The notes under the pieces were generated by a model. It had not been told where the DNA came from. It worked only from the letters and a program-made list of their open reading frames with translations, and made no database searches. This document shows positions 34,500 through 44,813 of a stretch of DNA of 44,813 nucleotides, piece after piece. The DNA lies in assembly GCF_003207795.1 (NCBI RefSeq), contig NZ_NIRT01000024.1:1-44813 (forward strand), in the 5' to 3' direction. The stretch's first letter is position 1. Each line of letters opens with the position of its first letter. A program made the position numbers and the translations under genes. Source of the DNA: Komagataeibacter nataicola (GTDB lineage: Bacteria > Pseudomonadota > Alphaproteobacteria > Acetobacterales > Acetobacteraceae).

Positions 34500-34605
34500 G
34501 CCATCTCTGCAAGCACGCGGGTGAAAGCGGCCCTGTCATCGGGCCAGAAAACCAATACGCGCCAGATTAGGGCCAGTTGCCTTCACCCGCAAGTGATCGG
34601 GCAGA

Positions 34606-34944
34606 TCAGGGTTTGACCGTATCCACCGCATCGAGCACGCGGCTGGAATAGACCACGGCGGCCCCCGCGTTCAGCGCCACGGCAACGCCCAGCGCCTCGG
34701 CAATTTCCGCTTTGGTGGCCCCGGCCTTTACCGCCGCGGTGGAATGCACGGAGATGCACCCGTCGCACCGTGTGGTCACGGCCACGGCCAGGGCGATGAG
34801 TTCGCGGGTCTTGGCATCGAGGTGGCCGGTTTCGGCCCCTGCGCGATCGAGGGTCTGGAGTCCCTTGAGCGTGCCGGGCGAGAGGGTGGCAAACGCGCCG
34901 ATGGACTCGCCCAGATGGGCGCGGTAGGCGTTCCAGTCAGTCAT
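34606..34944 (-). CDS. AhpD-like carboxymuconolactone decarboxylase-family protein
   Basis: A 112-residue protein of the AhpD/CMD family with the redox motif C60-x2-C63-x3-H67 in TTRCDGCISVHS, in the usual helical context. Members are small thiol peroxidase-related proteins that protect against peroxides, so an antioxidant role is likely but the partner is unknown. GGAGGT at 34951-34956 (minus strand) sets the ATG at 34944; a GTG one codon upstream is also in frame. It is divergent from zapE with about 120 bases between them. Confidence 0.88.
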   Translation of the reverse strand: MTDWNAYRAHLGESIGAFATLSPGTLKGLQTLDRAGAETGHLDAKTRELIALAVAVTTRCDGCISVHSTAAVKAGATKAEIAEALGVAVALNAGAAVVYSSRVLDAVDTVKP

Positions 34945-35064
34945 CACAAAACCTCCATCTGATGGGGTTTGAGTTCACCAGATGGAGAGAACCCCTGTCA
35001 TGACACAGTTTGGCGAGATCGGGGCCTTGCTGGGGCTTTTTTAACGGACTATCGCCAAAATATC

Positions 35065-36264
35065 ATGAATACGGATATCGCCCCCGCCCGCCTGTCCGCT
35101 GCGGCGCAGCCCGCAGGCACCGGCCCCTTCGCCGCCTATGAGGCCCGCGTGGCTTCAGGCCGTCTTGATCGCGACCCCGAGCAGGAAAAAGCCGCCCGCA
35201 GGCTCGACCAGCTCTGGCGCGAACTGCGCGACTACCACCCGGTGGTCCAGTCCGCGCCACCCGCCAGTGGCTGGCTTGGCGGGCTGAAGGCGCGGCTTGG
35301 CCTTGCGGGCCGGGCGGCGCAGGGGCAGCCCCGGCCGCGCGGCGTGTACATGGTGGGGCAGGTGGGGCGTGGAAAAACCATGCTGATGGACCTGTTCTTC
35401 AGCCTCGCCCCGGTCGAGCACAAGCGCCGGGTGCATTTCCACCGCTTCATGCAGGATGTGCACCAGCGCCTGCATGACATGAAGGAAGCGGATCCCGACC
35501 TGTCCGATCCCATCCCCCCGCTTGCCCGCCAGATCGCACAGGAGGCGTGGCTGCTGTGCTTTGATGAATTCCAGGTCAATGACATCGCGGACGCCATGAT
35601 CCTTGGCCGCCTGTTCGATTACCTGTTCGCCGATGGCGTGGTGGTGGTGGCCACATCCAACACAAAGCCCGAGGACCTGTTTCAGAACCGCCCCGGCGCG
35701 GATGCGTTCAAGCCGTTCATCGCCGCGATCCTCAAGGAGGTTGATACCGTCATCCTCGATTCCCCGCGTGATTACCGCCGGGGCAACGCGCCGGGCATGC
35801 AGACATGGATCATCCCCGTCGATGCGGCGGCGACAAGGCAGCTCGACTCGATCTTTGCCAGACTGGCCGGTGGCGCGCCGGTGGTGCCCGTAACCCTCGA
35901 CATCATGGGGCGCCCGCTGAAGGTGGCGCGCGCGGCAGGCCCGGTGGCGCGGTTCAGCTTTGCCGAGCTGTGCGGCAGGCCGCTCGGCGCGGGTGATTAC
36001 CTGGCACTGGCCACGCGCTTCCCCAACCTCGTGCTCGATGGCGTGCCGCGCATGGGGCCGGATAATTTTGACGAGGCCCGCCGGTTTATCGTGCTGATCG
36101 ACACGCTGTACGAACAGAACGTCAAGCTGTTCGCCTCGGCCGAGGACCAGCCCGATGCCATCTATGCCAGGGGGCAGGGGGCGACCGCGTTCGAGCGCAC
36201 GGCCTCGCGGCTCGAGGAGATGCAGAGCGCGGCCTATATGCAGCTGCCGCACCTCAACGCATGA
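35065..36264 (+). CDS. zapE: Cell division protein ZapE (AFG1-family ATPase)
   Basis: An AAA-like ATPase of the ZapE/AFG1 family, known in E. coli to act at the division septum by affecting FtsZ polymers, and in mitochondria as Afg1. The 399-residue product has Walker A GQVGRGKT at 98-105, Walker B in WLLCFDEFQVND and the downstream VATSNTKPEDLF. I chose the ATG at 35065 (MNTDIAPA); the frame is open further upstream without similarity. The ribosome binding site is weak. It is followed by a 346-base gap before sucA. In many alphaproteobacteria zapE lies near TCA-cycle genes, as here. Confidence 0.94.
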   Translation: MNTDIAPARLSAAAQPAGTGPFAAYEARVASGRLDRDPEQEKAARRLDQLWRELRDYHPVVQSAPPASGWLGGLKARLGLAGRAAQGQPRPRGVYMVGQVGRGKTMLMDLFFSLAPVEHKRRVHFHRFMQDVHQRLHDMKEADPDLSDPIPPLARQIAQEAWLLCFDEFQVNDIADAMILGRLFDYLFADGVVVVATSNTKPEDLFQNRPGADAFKPFIAAILKEVDTVILDSPRDYRRGNAPGMQTWIIPVDAAATRQLDSIFARLAGGAPVVPVTLDIMGRPLKVARAAGPVARFSFAELCGRPLGAGDYLALATRFPNLVLDGVPRMGPDNFDEARRFIVLIDTLYEQNVKLFASAEDQPDAIYARGQGATAFERTASRLEEMQSAAYMQLPHLNA

Positions 36265-36610
36265 TGGACGCAAACGGCAGAAGGGTCACGCCATCGTGAC
36301 GGTTATGGCGGTGGTGTGACTGCCGGGGCGGTAGGCAAGCCGTGCGGTCTTTGCTTGGGTATGGGCAAGTTCGCATCAGCCGGGATCCGTGCCGCGAAAA
36401 GCGATGTTTTGCAGCGCCATGCCCCGCCATTACGGGTCAGGCACGAAAATGTCAGTATGCGCGGCAAGCAGACCTGATCCTGATGAAAGATGGCGGCATC
36501 CCGGCAAGGGTGCGGCTAGGGTAGCGATACAAATCGGGCCGGCTGCCGTTTCAGGCCGGATCCGGAAATAGCGCGGCCACAAAGGCCGCCAGCGAGGAGA
36601 TGTCTTCAAT
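36265..36610. other. zapE-sucA intergenic region
   Basis: A 346-base gap with no convincing gene. Short frames exist but none looks conserved. It probably contains the sucA promoter and leader. A short hairpin (GCGGCC at 36573-36578 with GGCCGC at 36584-36589) lies just before the sucA ribosome binding site GAGGAGA (36594-36600). Confidence 0.5.
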
Positions 36611-39484
<2,874 letters not shown>

Positions 39485-39605
39485 TACGGACCGGGTAGAA
39501 CATAACAACACGGGGGCGGCCTGCCGGTCGTACCCCCAAATAACGAATGGGGCCGCCCCGCAGCCTGGTTGGGGCAGGGGCGGCCAAGGGATTGGGAAAC
39601 AGGAA

Positions 39606-40865
39606 ATGTCCGCCGAGATCAAGGTACCGACACTGGGTGAAAGCGTAACCACGGCAACCATCGCCAAGTGGCTCAAGCAGCCGGGTGACGCCGTGAACGA
39701 GGATGACCCGTTGGTGGAACTGGAAACCGACAAGGTCAGCGTGGAAGTGCCCGCCCCGCAGGCTGGCGTGCTTGGCCCGCTGCTGGTGCCCGAAGGCGCT
39801 GAAGTGGAAGTGGGCACCGTGCTCTCCACCATCGAGGCCGGTAGTGGCGCCGCCCCCAAGGCCGCTGCCACTCCCGCGCCAAAGAAAGAAGCCGCCCCTG
39901 GTGGCGTGCAGGCCCAGCCCGCAACCCCGGGCCCGGTGGCGCGCCCCGCCACGCCGCCGTCCGATGTCGCGGCTCAGGGTGCGGCCAACGTGGCTTTCCC
40001 CGCCGCGCGCAAGGCCATGGCCGAGCAGGGTATAACGCCCGCCCAGGTCGGCACCGGCACGGGCAAGGACGGGCGCATCACCAAAGGTGACGTGCAGAGC
40101 TTCCTCGCGCAGCCGCGCGCGGCTGCCCCCGCTGCCGCCCCGCGCCCGCCGCGTCAGGACGACCCGCGTGAAGAGCGCGTGAAGATGACGCGCCTGCGCC
40201 GTACCATCGCCCGCCGCCTGAAGGATGCGCAGAACACCGCAGCCCTGCTCACCACCTTCAATGAGGTGGACATGTCGGCGGTGATGCAGATGCGCGCCGA
40301 ATACAAGGAACTGTTCATCAAGAAGCATAACGGCGTGAAGCTGGGCTTCATGTCCATCTTCAGCCGCGCGGTCATTGCAGCGCTGCAGGAATTCCCGGCC
40401 ATCAACGCCGAGATCGACGGCGATGACGTGATCTACCGCGAGTTCGTCAACCTCGGCATTGCCGTGGGCGGCCCCAACGGGCTGGTCGTGCCCGTGATCC
40501 GCGATGCCGACAAGATGGGCTTCGCCCAGATCGAGAGCGCGATCGCAGGCTTTGGCAAGAAGGCGCGCGAAGGCACGCTCAAGATCGATGAGCTGTCGGG
40601 TGGCACGTTCTCGATCACCAATGGCGGCATCTATGGCTCGCTCATGTCCACGCCCATCATCAACGCGCCACAGTCGGCCATCCTTGGCATGCATGCCATC
40701 CAGGAGCGCCCGATGGCGGTGAACGGGCAGGTGGTGATCCGCCCGATGATGTATATCGCGCTGACCTACGACCACCGGATCGTGGATGGCAAGGAGGCGG
40801 TCAGCTTCCTTGTGCGCGTCAAGCAGAACGTGGAAGATCCGCGCCGTCTGCTGCTGCAGGTCTGA
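39606..40865 (+). CDS. sucB: Dihydrolipoyl succinyltransferase (E2 of OGDH)
   Basis: The core of the 2-oxoglutarate dehydrogenase complex, transferring the succinyl group to CoA. The 419-residue product has one lipoyl domain at 1-76 with the lipoyl-lysine K43 in [11 protein letters not shown], an Ala/Pro-rich linker, a peripheral-subunit-binding domain ([11 protein letters not shown]...[10 protein letters not shown], about 130-170) and the catalytic acyltransferase domain with HRIVDGKEA near the C-terminus. It starts 121 bases after sucA. The lipoyl domain is nearly the same as the one fused to the following E3 gene. Confidence 0.98.
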   Translation: MSAEIKVPTLGESVTTATIAKWLKQPGDAVNEDDPLVELETDKVSVEVPAPQAGVLGPLLVPEGAEVEVGTVLSTIEAGSGAAPKAAATPAPKKEAAPGGVQAQPATPGPVARPATPPSDVAAQGAANVAFPAARKAMAEQGITPAQVGTGTGKDGRITKGDVQSFLAQPRAAAPAAAPRPPRQDDPREERVKMTRLRRTIARRLKDAQNTAALLTTFNEVDMSAVMQMRAEYKELFIKKHNGVKLGFMSIFSRAVIAALQEFPAINAEIDGDDVIYREFVNLGIAVGGPNGLVVPVIRDADKMGFAQIESAIAGFGKKAREGTLKIDELSGGTFSITNGGIYGSLMSTPIINAPQSAILGMHAIQERPMAVNGQVVIRPMMYIALTYDHRIVDGKEAVSFLVRVKQNVEDPRRLLLQV

Positions 40866-40873
40866 TGCCTGCC

Positions 40874-40898
40874 GGGGCCGCGCCTGTGTCGCGGCCCC
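40874..40898 (+). promoter_or_regulatory. Hairpin between sucB and lpd
   Basis: GGGGCCGCG at 40874-40882 pairs perfectly with CGCGGCCCC at 40890-40898 around a 7-base loop. No T-tract follows, so partial termination or mRNA processing between sucB and lpd is more likely than full termination. Confidence 0.5.
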
Positions 40899-40934
40899 TA
40901 CGCGCAACCGCATAGCAAGCAGGACTGACAAGAC

Positions 40935-42674
40935 ATGACAATCGATATCAAGGTGCCCACGCTGGGCGAGAGCGTGACCACGGCCACGGTCGCCAAATGG
41001 CTGAAACAGCCCGGTGATGCGGTCAATGCCGATGACCCGATCGCCGAGCTGGAAACCGACAAGGTCAGCGTGGAAGTACCCGCCCCGCAGGCGGGCGTGC
41101 TCGGTGCCCATGCCGTCAAGGAAGGTGATGAGGTCGAGGTCGGCACAGTGCTGACCACCCTTACGCCGGGTGCTGGCGGCGCCAAGGCGGCTCCGGCCCC
41201 CGCAGCCCAGCCCGCGCAGGCGGCTGCCCCTGCCGCGTCCGCTCCGGCGGCCCCCGCGTCCAGCCCCGCGGCCGAGGCGCCAAGCGAGACGGATTACGAC
41301 GTGATCGTGATCGGCGCGGGCCCTGGCGGTTACGTGTGCGCCATTCGCGCAGCCCAGCTTGGCTTCAGGGTGGCATGCGTGGAAAAGCGCGCGACCCTTG
41401 GGGGCACCTGCCTCAATGTGGGCTGTATTCCGTCCAAGGCGCTGTTGCAGCAGTCAGAGAACTTCCATGCCGCCAAGGATGAATATGGCGAGATGGGCAT
41501 CATCATCGACAGCGTGAAGCTGGATCTGGCGAAGATGATGGCGCGCAAGCAGTCCGTGGTCGATGCGAACGTGAAGGGCGTGGAGTTCCTGTTCAAGAAG
41601 AACAAGGTCACCTGGCTCAAGGGCACCGGCAGGATCGAGGGTACGGGGCGCATCACGGTTGATGGCAAGCCGGTTACGGCAAAGCACATCGTCATTGCCA
41701 GCGGCAGCGACAGCGCGGGCCTGCCGGGCGTGGACGTGGATGAAAAGCAGATCGTCACCTCCACCGGCGCGCTTGAGCTTTCCGCCGTTCCCAAGAAGAT
41801 GGTGGTGATTGGCGGTGGCGTGATCGGCCTTGAGCTGGGCAGCGTGTGGCACCGCCTCGGCGCGGATGTGACGGTGATCGAATATCTCGACCGTCTGGTT
41901 CCCGGCACCGATAACGAAGTGGCCAAGACCTTCCAGCGCATCCTGACCAGGCAGGGCCTCAAGATGAAGCTCGGCCACAAGGTGACCAAGGCCGAGAAAA
42001 GCCCCAAGGGCGTGACCCTGAGCGTGGAACCCGCCAAGGGTGGCACGGCCGAGACGCTGGAAGCCGATGTGGTACTGCTGGCCATTGGCCGCACGGCAGC
42101 CAGCAAGGGCTTTGGGCTGGAGGAAGCCGGCATTGAGCTCGACAGGCGTGGCCGCATCGTGACTGATGCGCATTACGCCACCAGCGTGCCCGGCATCTAC
42201 GCCATTGGCGATGTGATCGCTGGCCCCATGCTGGCCCACAAGGCCGAGGAAGAAGGCGTTGCCATAGCCGAGCTGCTGGCAGGCCAGGCAGGCCATGTAA
42301 ATTATGGCGCGATCCCGGCCGTGGTCTATACGTGGCCGGAAGTGGCGACCGTGGGCAAGACCGAAGAAAACCTGAAGGAAGAGGGCGTTGCCTACAAGGT
42401 TGGCAAATTCCCCTTCACCGCCAATGGCCGCGCGCGCGCCATCGGCATGACCGACGGGTTTGTGAAGGTTCTGGCCGATGCCACCACCGACCAGGTGCTC
42501 GGCGTGCACATTATCGGCCCGATGGCGGGCGAACTGATTGCCGAATGCACCATGGCGATCGAGTTTGGCGCCTCGTCGGAAGATATTGCCCGCACCTGCC
42601 ACGCCCACCCCACGTTGAGCGAGGCGGTGAAGGAAGCAGCCCTCGATGTGGACAAGCGCGCCATCCATATCTGA
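40935..42674 (+). CDS. lpd: Dihydrolipoyl dehydrogenase with N-terminal lipoyl domain
   Basis: The E3 flavoprotein that reoxidises dihydrolipoamide with NAD. The 579-residue product is longer than the usual 470. The extra part is a lipoyl domain at 1-76 with lysine K43 in [11 protein letters not shown], an Ala/Pro-rich linker to about 115, then the E3 core. The core has FAD motif [20 protein letters not shown], redox cysteines C159 and C164 in [13 protein letters not shown], a second NAD-binding [13 protein letters not shown] and the C-terminal [13 protein letters not shown] with the active histidine. The domain differs from SucB's at only 14 of 76 positions by my count, pointing to duplication. 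It is the last gene of the operon and ends at a strong terminator. Confidence 0.97.
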   Translation: MTIDIKVPTLGESVTTATVAKWLKQPGDAVNADDPIAELETDKVSVEVPAPQAGVLGAHAVKEGDEVEVGTVLTTLTPGAGGAKAAPAPAAQPAQAAAPAASAPAAPASSPAAEAPSETDYDVIVIGAGPGGYVCAIRAAQLGFRVACVEKRATLGGTCLNVGCIPSKALLQQSENFHAAKDEYGEMGIIIDSVKLDLAKMMARKQSVVDANVKGVEFLFKKNKVTWLKGTGRIEGTGRITVDGKPVTAKHIVIASGSDSAGLPGVDVDEKQIVTSTGALELSAVPKKMVVIGGGVIGLELGSVWHRLGADVTVIEYLDRLVPGTDNEVAKTFQRILTRQGLKMKLGHKVTKAEKSPKGVTLSVEPAKGGTAETLEADVVLLAIGRTAASKGFGLEEAGIELDRRGRIVTDAHYATSVPGIYAIGDVIAGPMLAHKAEEEGVAIAELLAGQAGHVNYGAIPAVVYTWPEVATVGKTEENLKEEGVAYKVGKFPFTANGRARAIGMTDGFVKVLADATTDQVLGVHIIGPMAGELIAECTMAIEFGASSEDIARTCHAHPTLSEAVKEAALDVDKRAIHI

Positions 42675-42690
42675 CCCGGCGCAACAACAC

Positions 42691-42730
42691 AAAACCCACC
42701 CGGCAACAGAGCTGCCGGGTGGGTTTTTTT
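42691..42730 (+). terminator. Intrinsic terminator of the suc operon
   Basis: AAAACCCACCCGGCA at 42691-42705 pairs perfectly with TGCCGGGTGGGTTTT at 42713-42727 around a 7-base loop, ending in seven T. A very strong rho-independent terminator 17 bases after the lpd stop. Confidence 0.95.
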
Positions 42731-42742
42731 ATGAATGACAAA

Positions 42743-42804
42743 AGAAGTTTGTGGTGAAGCTGTTTTCAAAAAGCTTCACAAGTCCGCCGTCTTTCTGAAA
42801 AAGT
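42743..42804 (+). repeat. Convergent-gap palindromic repeat, copy D
   Basis: About 62 bases, same orientation as copy A, starting 13 bases after the suc terminator. It has AGAAGTTT, then a perfect hairpin GTGAAGCT (42754-42761) with AGCTTCAC (42772-42779), then a diverged remainder with CCGCCGTCTTTCTGAAAAAG. The outer right arm is missing, so the copy looks truncated. It ends 15 bases before the converging cyclic-di-GMP gene. Confidence 0.75.
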
Positions 42805-42818
42805 CGGCCCACGCCCTC

Positions 42819-44555
42819 TCAGGCCGTGGGCGTCTTTACAGGGTTCCAGGCATCGCGCTGGGTGATGCGGATCAGTTCTGTTGCGGAAACCGCGCGTGAG
42901 ATGAAGAAGCCCTGCACGTAATCCACGCCCAGCGCACGCACGGTGTCGAATTCCTCCTGTGTTTCCACGCCTTCCACCGTTACGGCCAGGTTGTAGCCAT
43001 GGCCGAGCTTGATGAGGGCGGCAAGCAGGTTGCGGGCTTCCGCGTCGGTGGCGATGTCACGCACGAGGCAGCGGTCAAGCTTGAGCGACTGCAGCGGCAG
43101 TTCGCGCAGGGTGGACAGGCGCACTGTACCGTAACCGAAATTGTCCATGGCCAGGCCAAACCCGTCTTCCGCCAGGGCGCGCAGGCGCAGGCGGCTTTTT
43201 TCTGCCCGCCGCCCCTGCAGCATCTGCTCGGTCACTTCCAGCATGAAGGTGGACGGTTCAAGGTTGAGTTCACGGATCTCGCTGAACAGATCGATCTGCT
43301 GCTCGAGGTTGAGCAGGTCCAGATGCGACAGGTTGACCGCCAGCCGCAGGCTGGGCAGGCCTGCTTCCTTCCATTTCTGGATATCGTCATGGAAGGACTG
43401 CACAAGGTGCGTCTCCATGATCTGGGCCAGGGCCGAGTCGGCAAATACATCGGTAAACGCCCCGGCGGAGAGCAGGCCCCGGTCCGGGTGGTGCCAGCGC
43501 ATCAGTGCTTCCGCCTGCTCGATGCGGCCCGTGCGTGCGTTCAGTATGGGCTGGTAGTAAACCTCGAACTGCCTGAGTTCCACGCCCTTGCGGGCCTCGG
43601 TCAGGATCTTGGCCCGTTCCATCGTGGTCTTGTGCAGGCTGGGTGTGAACATGCGCGCCTGCTTGCCGCCCGACTGCTTGGCGGCATAGACCGCCACATC
43701 GGCGTTTTTCTGCAGGCCCTCGAGCGTGTCCGCTGCCGTGATCGGCGTGGCCCCGATGCTGCCGGATATGCGCACCGTGGCGCTATCGAGCATGATCGGC
43801 TCCTCAAGCAGGTTCTGCACCTTGGTCAGAATGGTCTCGAGCGGCATGAGCTTGAGGCTGCGGCGCAGGATGATGGCGAACTCATCGCCACCAAGGCGGC
43901 TGATCGCGTCATCGGGGCCGATCAGTTCGATCAGGCGCTGCCCGATCACCTTGAGCACTTCATCGCCCGCATGGTGGCCATGGATGTCATTGACGGGCTT
44001 GAACCCGTCAAGATCGAACATGACCAGCGCCTGCGGCTCGGGGTGCGGGCGCTTGGCGTTCTCGAGTGCGGTGACAAGGCTGGCATTGAAGCCGCCACGG
44101 TTGAGCAGCCCGGTCAGCACATCGGTCGCGGCCTGTTTCTTGAGCCGGACCTTGGTGTTCATCAGTTCCGTGATTTCAAACCGGCTTGCCACGAAACCGG
44201 TGATCTCGCCCTGCGCATTGTGGTGCGGCATGATGGTGGTGGCCACCCAGTAATGGCTGCCATCCTTGGCGCGGTTGCACAGGTTGCCATACCAGGTGCG
44301 GCCTGCGAACAGGGTCTGGTACATCTCGCGGAAGAAGGCCTTCCCATGCTCGCCCGAGTTCAGGATGCGGTGGGTATGGCCAAGAAGCTCCTCGCGGGAA
44401 TACTGGCTGATCTCGCAGAATTTGTCATTGACGTAAGTAATAACGCCCTTGCGGTCAGTGACTGCAACAATAAGGACATTATCCACCACATCCGCCCAGA
44501 AGTCGGCATCTTCATGTGTAAGGGCACGGAGCCTGTTATCATGCGGTGCTGACAT
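42819..44555 (-). CDS. PAS-GGDEF-EAL cyclic-di-GMP protein
   Basis: A 578-residue protein with a PAS domain (about 20-130), a GGDEF domain (about 142-305, GGDEF at 222-226 intact) and an EAL domain (about 315-565, EAL at 349-351). GGDEF domains make cyclic di-GMP and EAL domains degrade it. The inhibitory I-site RxxD is absent (GPDD precedes GGDEF). In the EAL domain N408, E440, K492, E528 and Q548 match metal or catalytic positions, but the DDFGTGYSSL loop reads DNFGYGTVRL (D471, N472), so phosphodiesterase activity may be weak. The PAS part resembles Aer-type flavin PAS domains (RTWYGNLCNRAKDGSHYWV). Net synthase activity is my inference. No membrane segment is seen. Confidence 0.9.
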   Translation of the reverse strand: MSAPHDNRLRALTHEDADFWADVVDNVLIVAVTDRKGVITYVNDKFCEISQYSREELLGHTHRILNSGEHGKAFFREMYQTLFAGRTWYGNLCNRAKDGSHYWVATTIMPHHNAQGEITGFVASRFEITELMNTKVRLKKQAATDVLTGLLNRGGFNASLVTALENAKRPHPEPQALVMFDLDGFKPVNDIHGHHAGDEVLKVIGQRLIELIGPDDAISRLGGDEFAIILRRSLKLMPLETILTKVQNLLEEPIMLDSATVRISGSIGATPITAADTLEGLQKNADVAVYAAKQSGGKQARMFTPSLHKTTMERAKILTEARKGVELRQFEVYYQPILNARTGRIEQAEALMRWHHPDRGLLSAGAFTDVFADSALAQIMETHLVQSFHDDIQKWKEAGLPSLRLAVNLSHLDLLNLEQQIDLFSEIRELNLEPSTFMLEVTEQMLQGRRAEKSRLRLRALAEDGFGLAMDNFGYGTVRLSTLRELPLQSLKLDRCLVRDIATDAEARNLLAALIKLGHGYNLAVTVEGVETQEEFDTVRALGVDYVQGFFISRAVSATELIRITQRDAWNPVKTPTA

Positions 44556-44605
44556 TCTGTTACCTCGGATACGGATCGGAAAACCTGAATTGACCTATCG
44601 GTAAT

Positions 44606-44813
44606 TTAGGATGATTTCTTTTCTGGCGAAACATTTTTGGCAGTCTTCGCGGCAGGCAGCATCTGGCGGATCGTGTGGTGGTGGCGCATCCACTTCTCGA
44701 AGTCGTCGGGTGCGAGCGGCTTGGCGAACAGGTAGCCCTGCATCACGTCGCAGTTCAGTTTTTCCAGCAGGTCGCGCTGCTGCTCGGTCTCGACGCCTTC
44801 GGTCACGACCGTC
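44606..44813 (-). CDS. EAL-domain protein, 3' end (partial)
   Basis: The C-terminal 68 residues of a gene running off the right edge. The [19 protein letters not shown] sequence with [13 protein letters not shown] is the end of an EAL domain, including the EGVE and QGY motifs that hold catalytic and cyclic-di-GMP-contacting residues. A Lys/Ala-rich tail follows. It lies 50 bases upstream of the PAS-GGDEF-EAL gene on the same strand, so the two are probably co-transcribed, in the order pdeA then dgc known from the cdg operons of Komagataeibacter xylinus. Upstream domains cannot be seen. Confidence 0.85.
   Translation of the reverse strand, partial: TVVTEGVETEQQRDLLEKLNCDVMQGYLFAKPLAPDDFEKWMRHHHTIRQMLPAAKTAKNVSPEKKSS

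Noticed and set aside
36342-36524. Small 60-residue frame between zapE and sucA
   Set aside because: No ribosome binding site, no recognisable family, and competing overlapping frames of similar size.

Overview
The window is chromosomal DNA from a GC-rich alphaproteobacterium, most consistent with an acetic acid bacterium (Acetobacteraceae). The protein families, the TTG/GTG starts and the many GC-rich intergenic hairpins fit that group. Both succinate dehydrogenase (sdhCDAB) and a full 2-oxoglutarate dehydrogenase operon (sucA-sucB-lpd) are present, so the TCA cycle is probably closed. That argues against Gluconobacter and for a Komagataeibacter, Gluconacetobacter or Acetobacter type. Two adjacent cyclic-di-GMP genes at the right edge resemble the pdeA-dgc pairs described in cellulose-making Komagataeibacter. 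The genus is inference; no rRNA is present to test it.

Layout, left to right. 1-5.5 kb: truB, rpsO and pnp (tRNA modification, ribosome, RNA decay), then a nitronate monooxygenase-like flavoenzyme. 5.6-8.2 kb: rph-rdgB on the minus strand and hrcA divergent from them. 8.3-13.0 kb: an aldo/keto reductase, penicillin-binding protein 1A, and prfB with its programmed +1 frameshift. 13.2-15.9 kb: a TonB-like stub, ExbB and a periplasmic repeat protein, with no ExbD. 16-18.3 kb: an OmpR/EnvZ-type two-component pair. 18.4-20.7 kb: nfuA, a RutE-like reductase, tsaB and rimI. A tusA-like gene converges on and overlaps rimI. 21-24.4 kb: mucR, fur, olsB, lnt (regulation and envelope lipids). 24.7-30.8 kb: a helix-turn-helix regulator, a tyrosine phosphatase, sdhCDAB and asd. 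31.1-36.3 kb: zwf, two small exported proteins, a 2OG-Fe(II) oxygenase, an AhpD-like protein and zapE. 36.6-42.7 kb: sucA, sucB and an E3 carrying its own lipoyl domain. 42.8 kb to the end: a PAS-GGDEF-EAL protein and the 3' end of another EAL gene.

Most of the window is conserved housekeeping DNA. I see no insertion sequence, prophage, CRISPR array, tRNA or rRNA. The most unusual signal is a family of short palindromic repeats, about 60-88 bp. It is present in all four non-overlapping gaps between converging genes and in no other gap. A full-length copy can fold as two hairpins enclosed by complementary ends, and three of the four copies sit beside an intrinsic terminator. Other points worth a second look are the lipoyl-E3 fusion, the degenerate EAL domain beside an intact GGDEF, the ExbB cluster without ExbD, and inverted repeats over the mucR and nfuA promoters.
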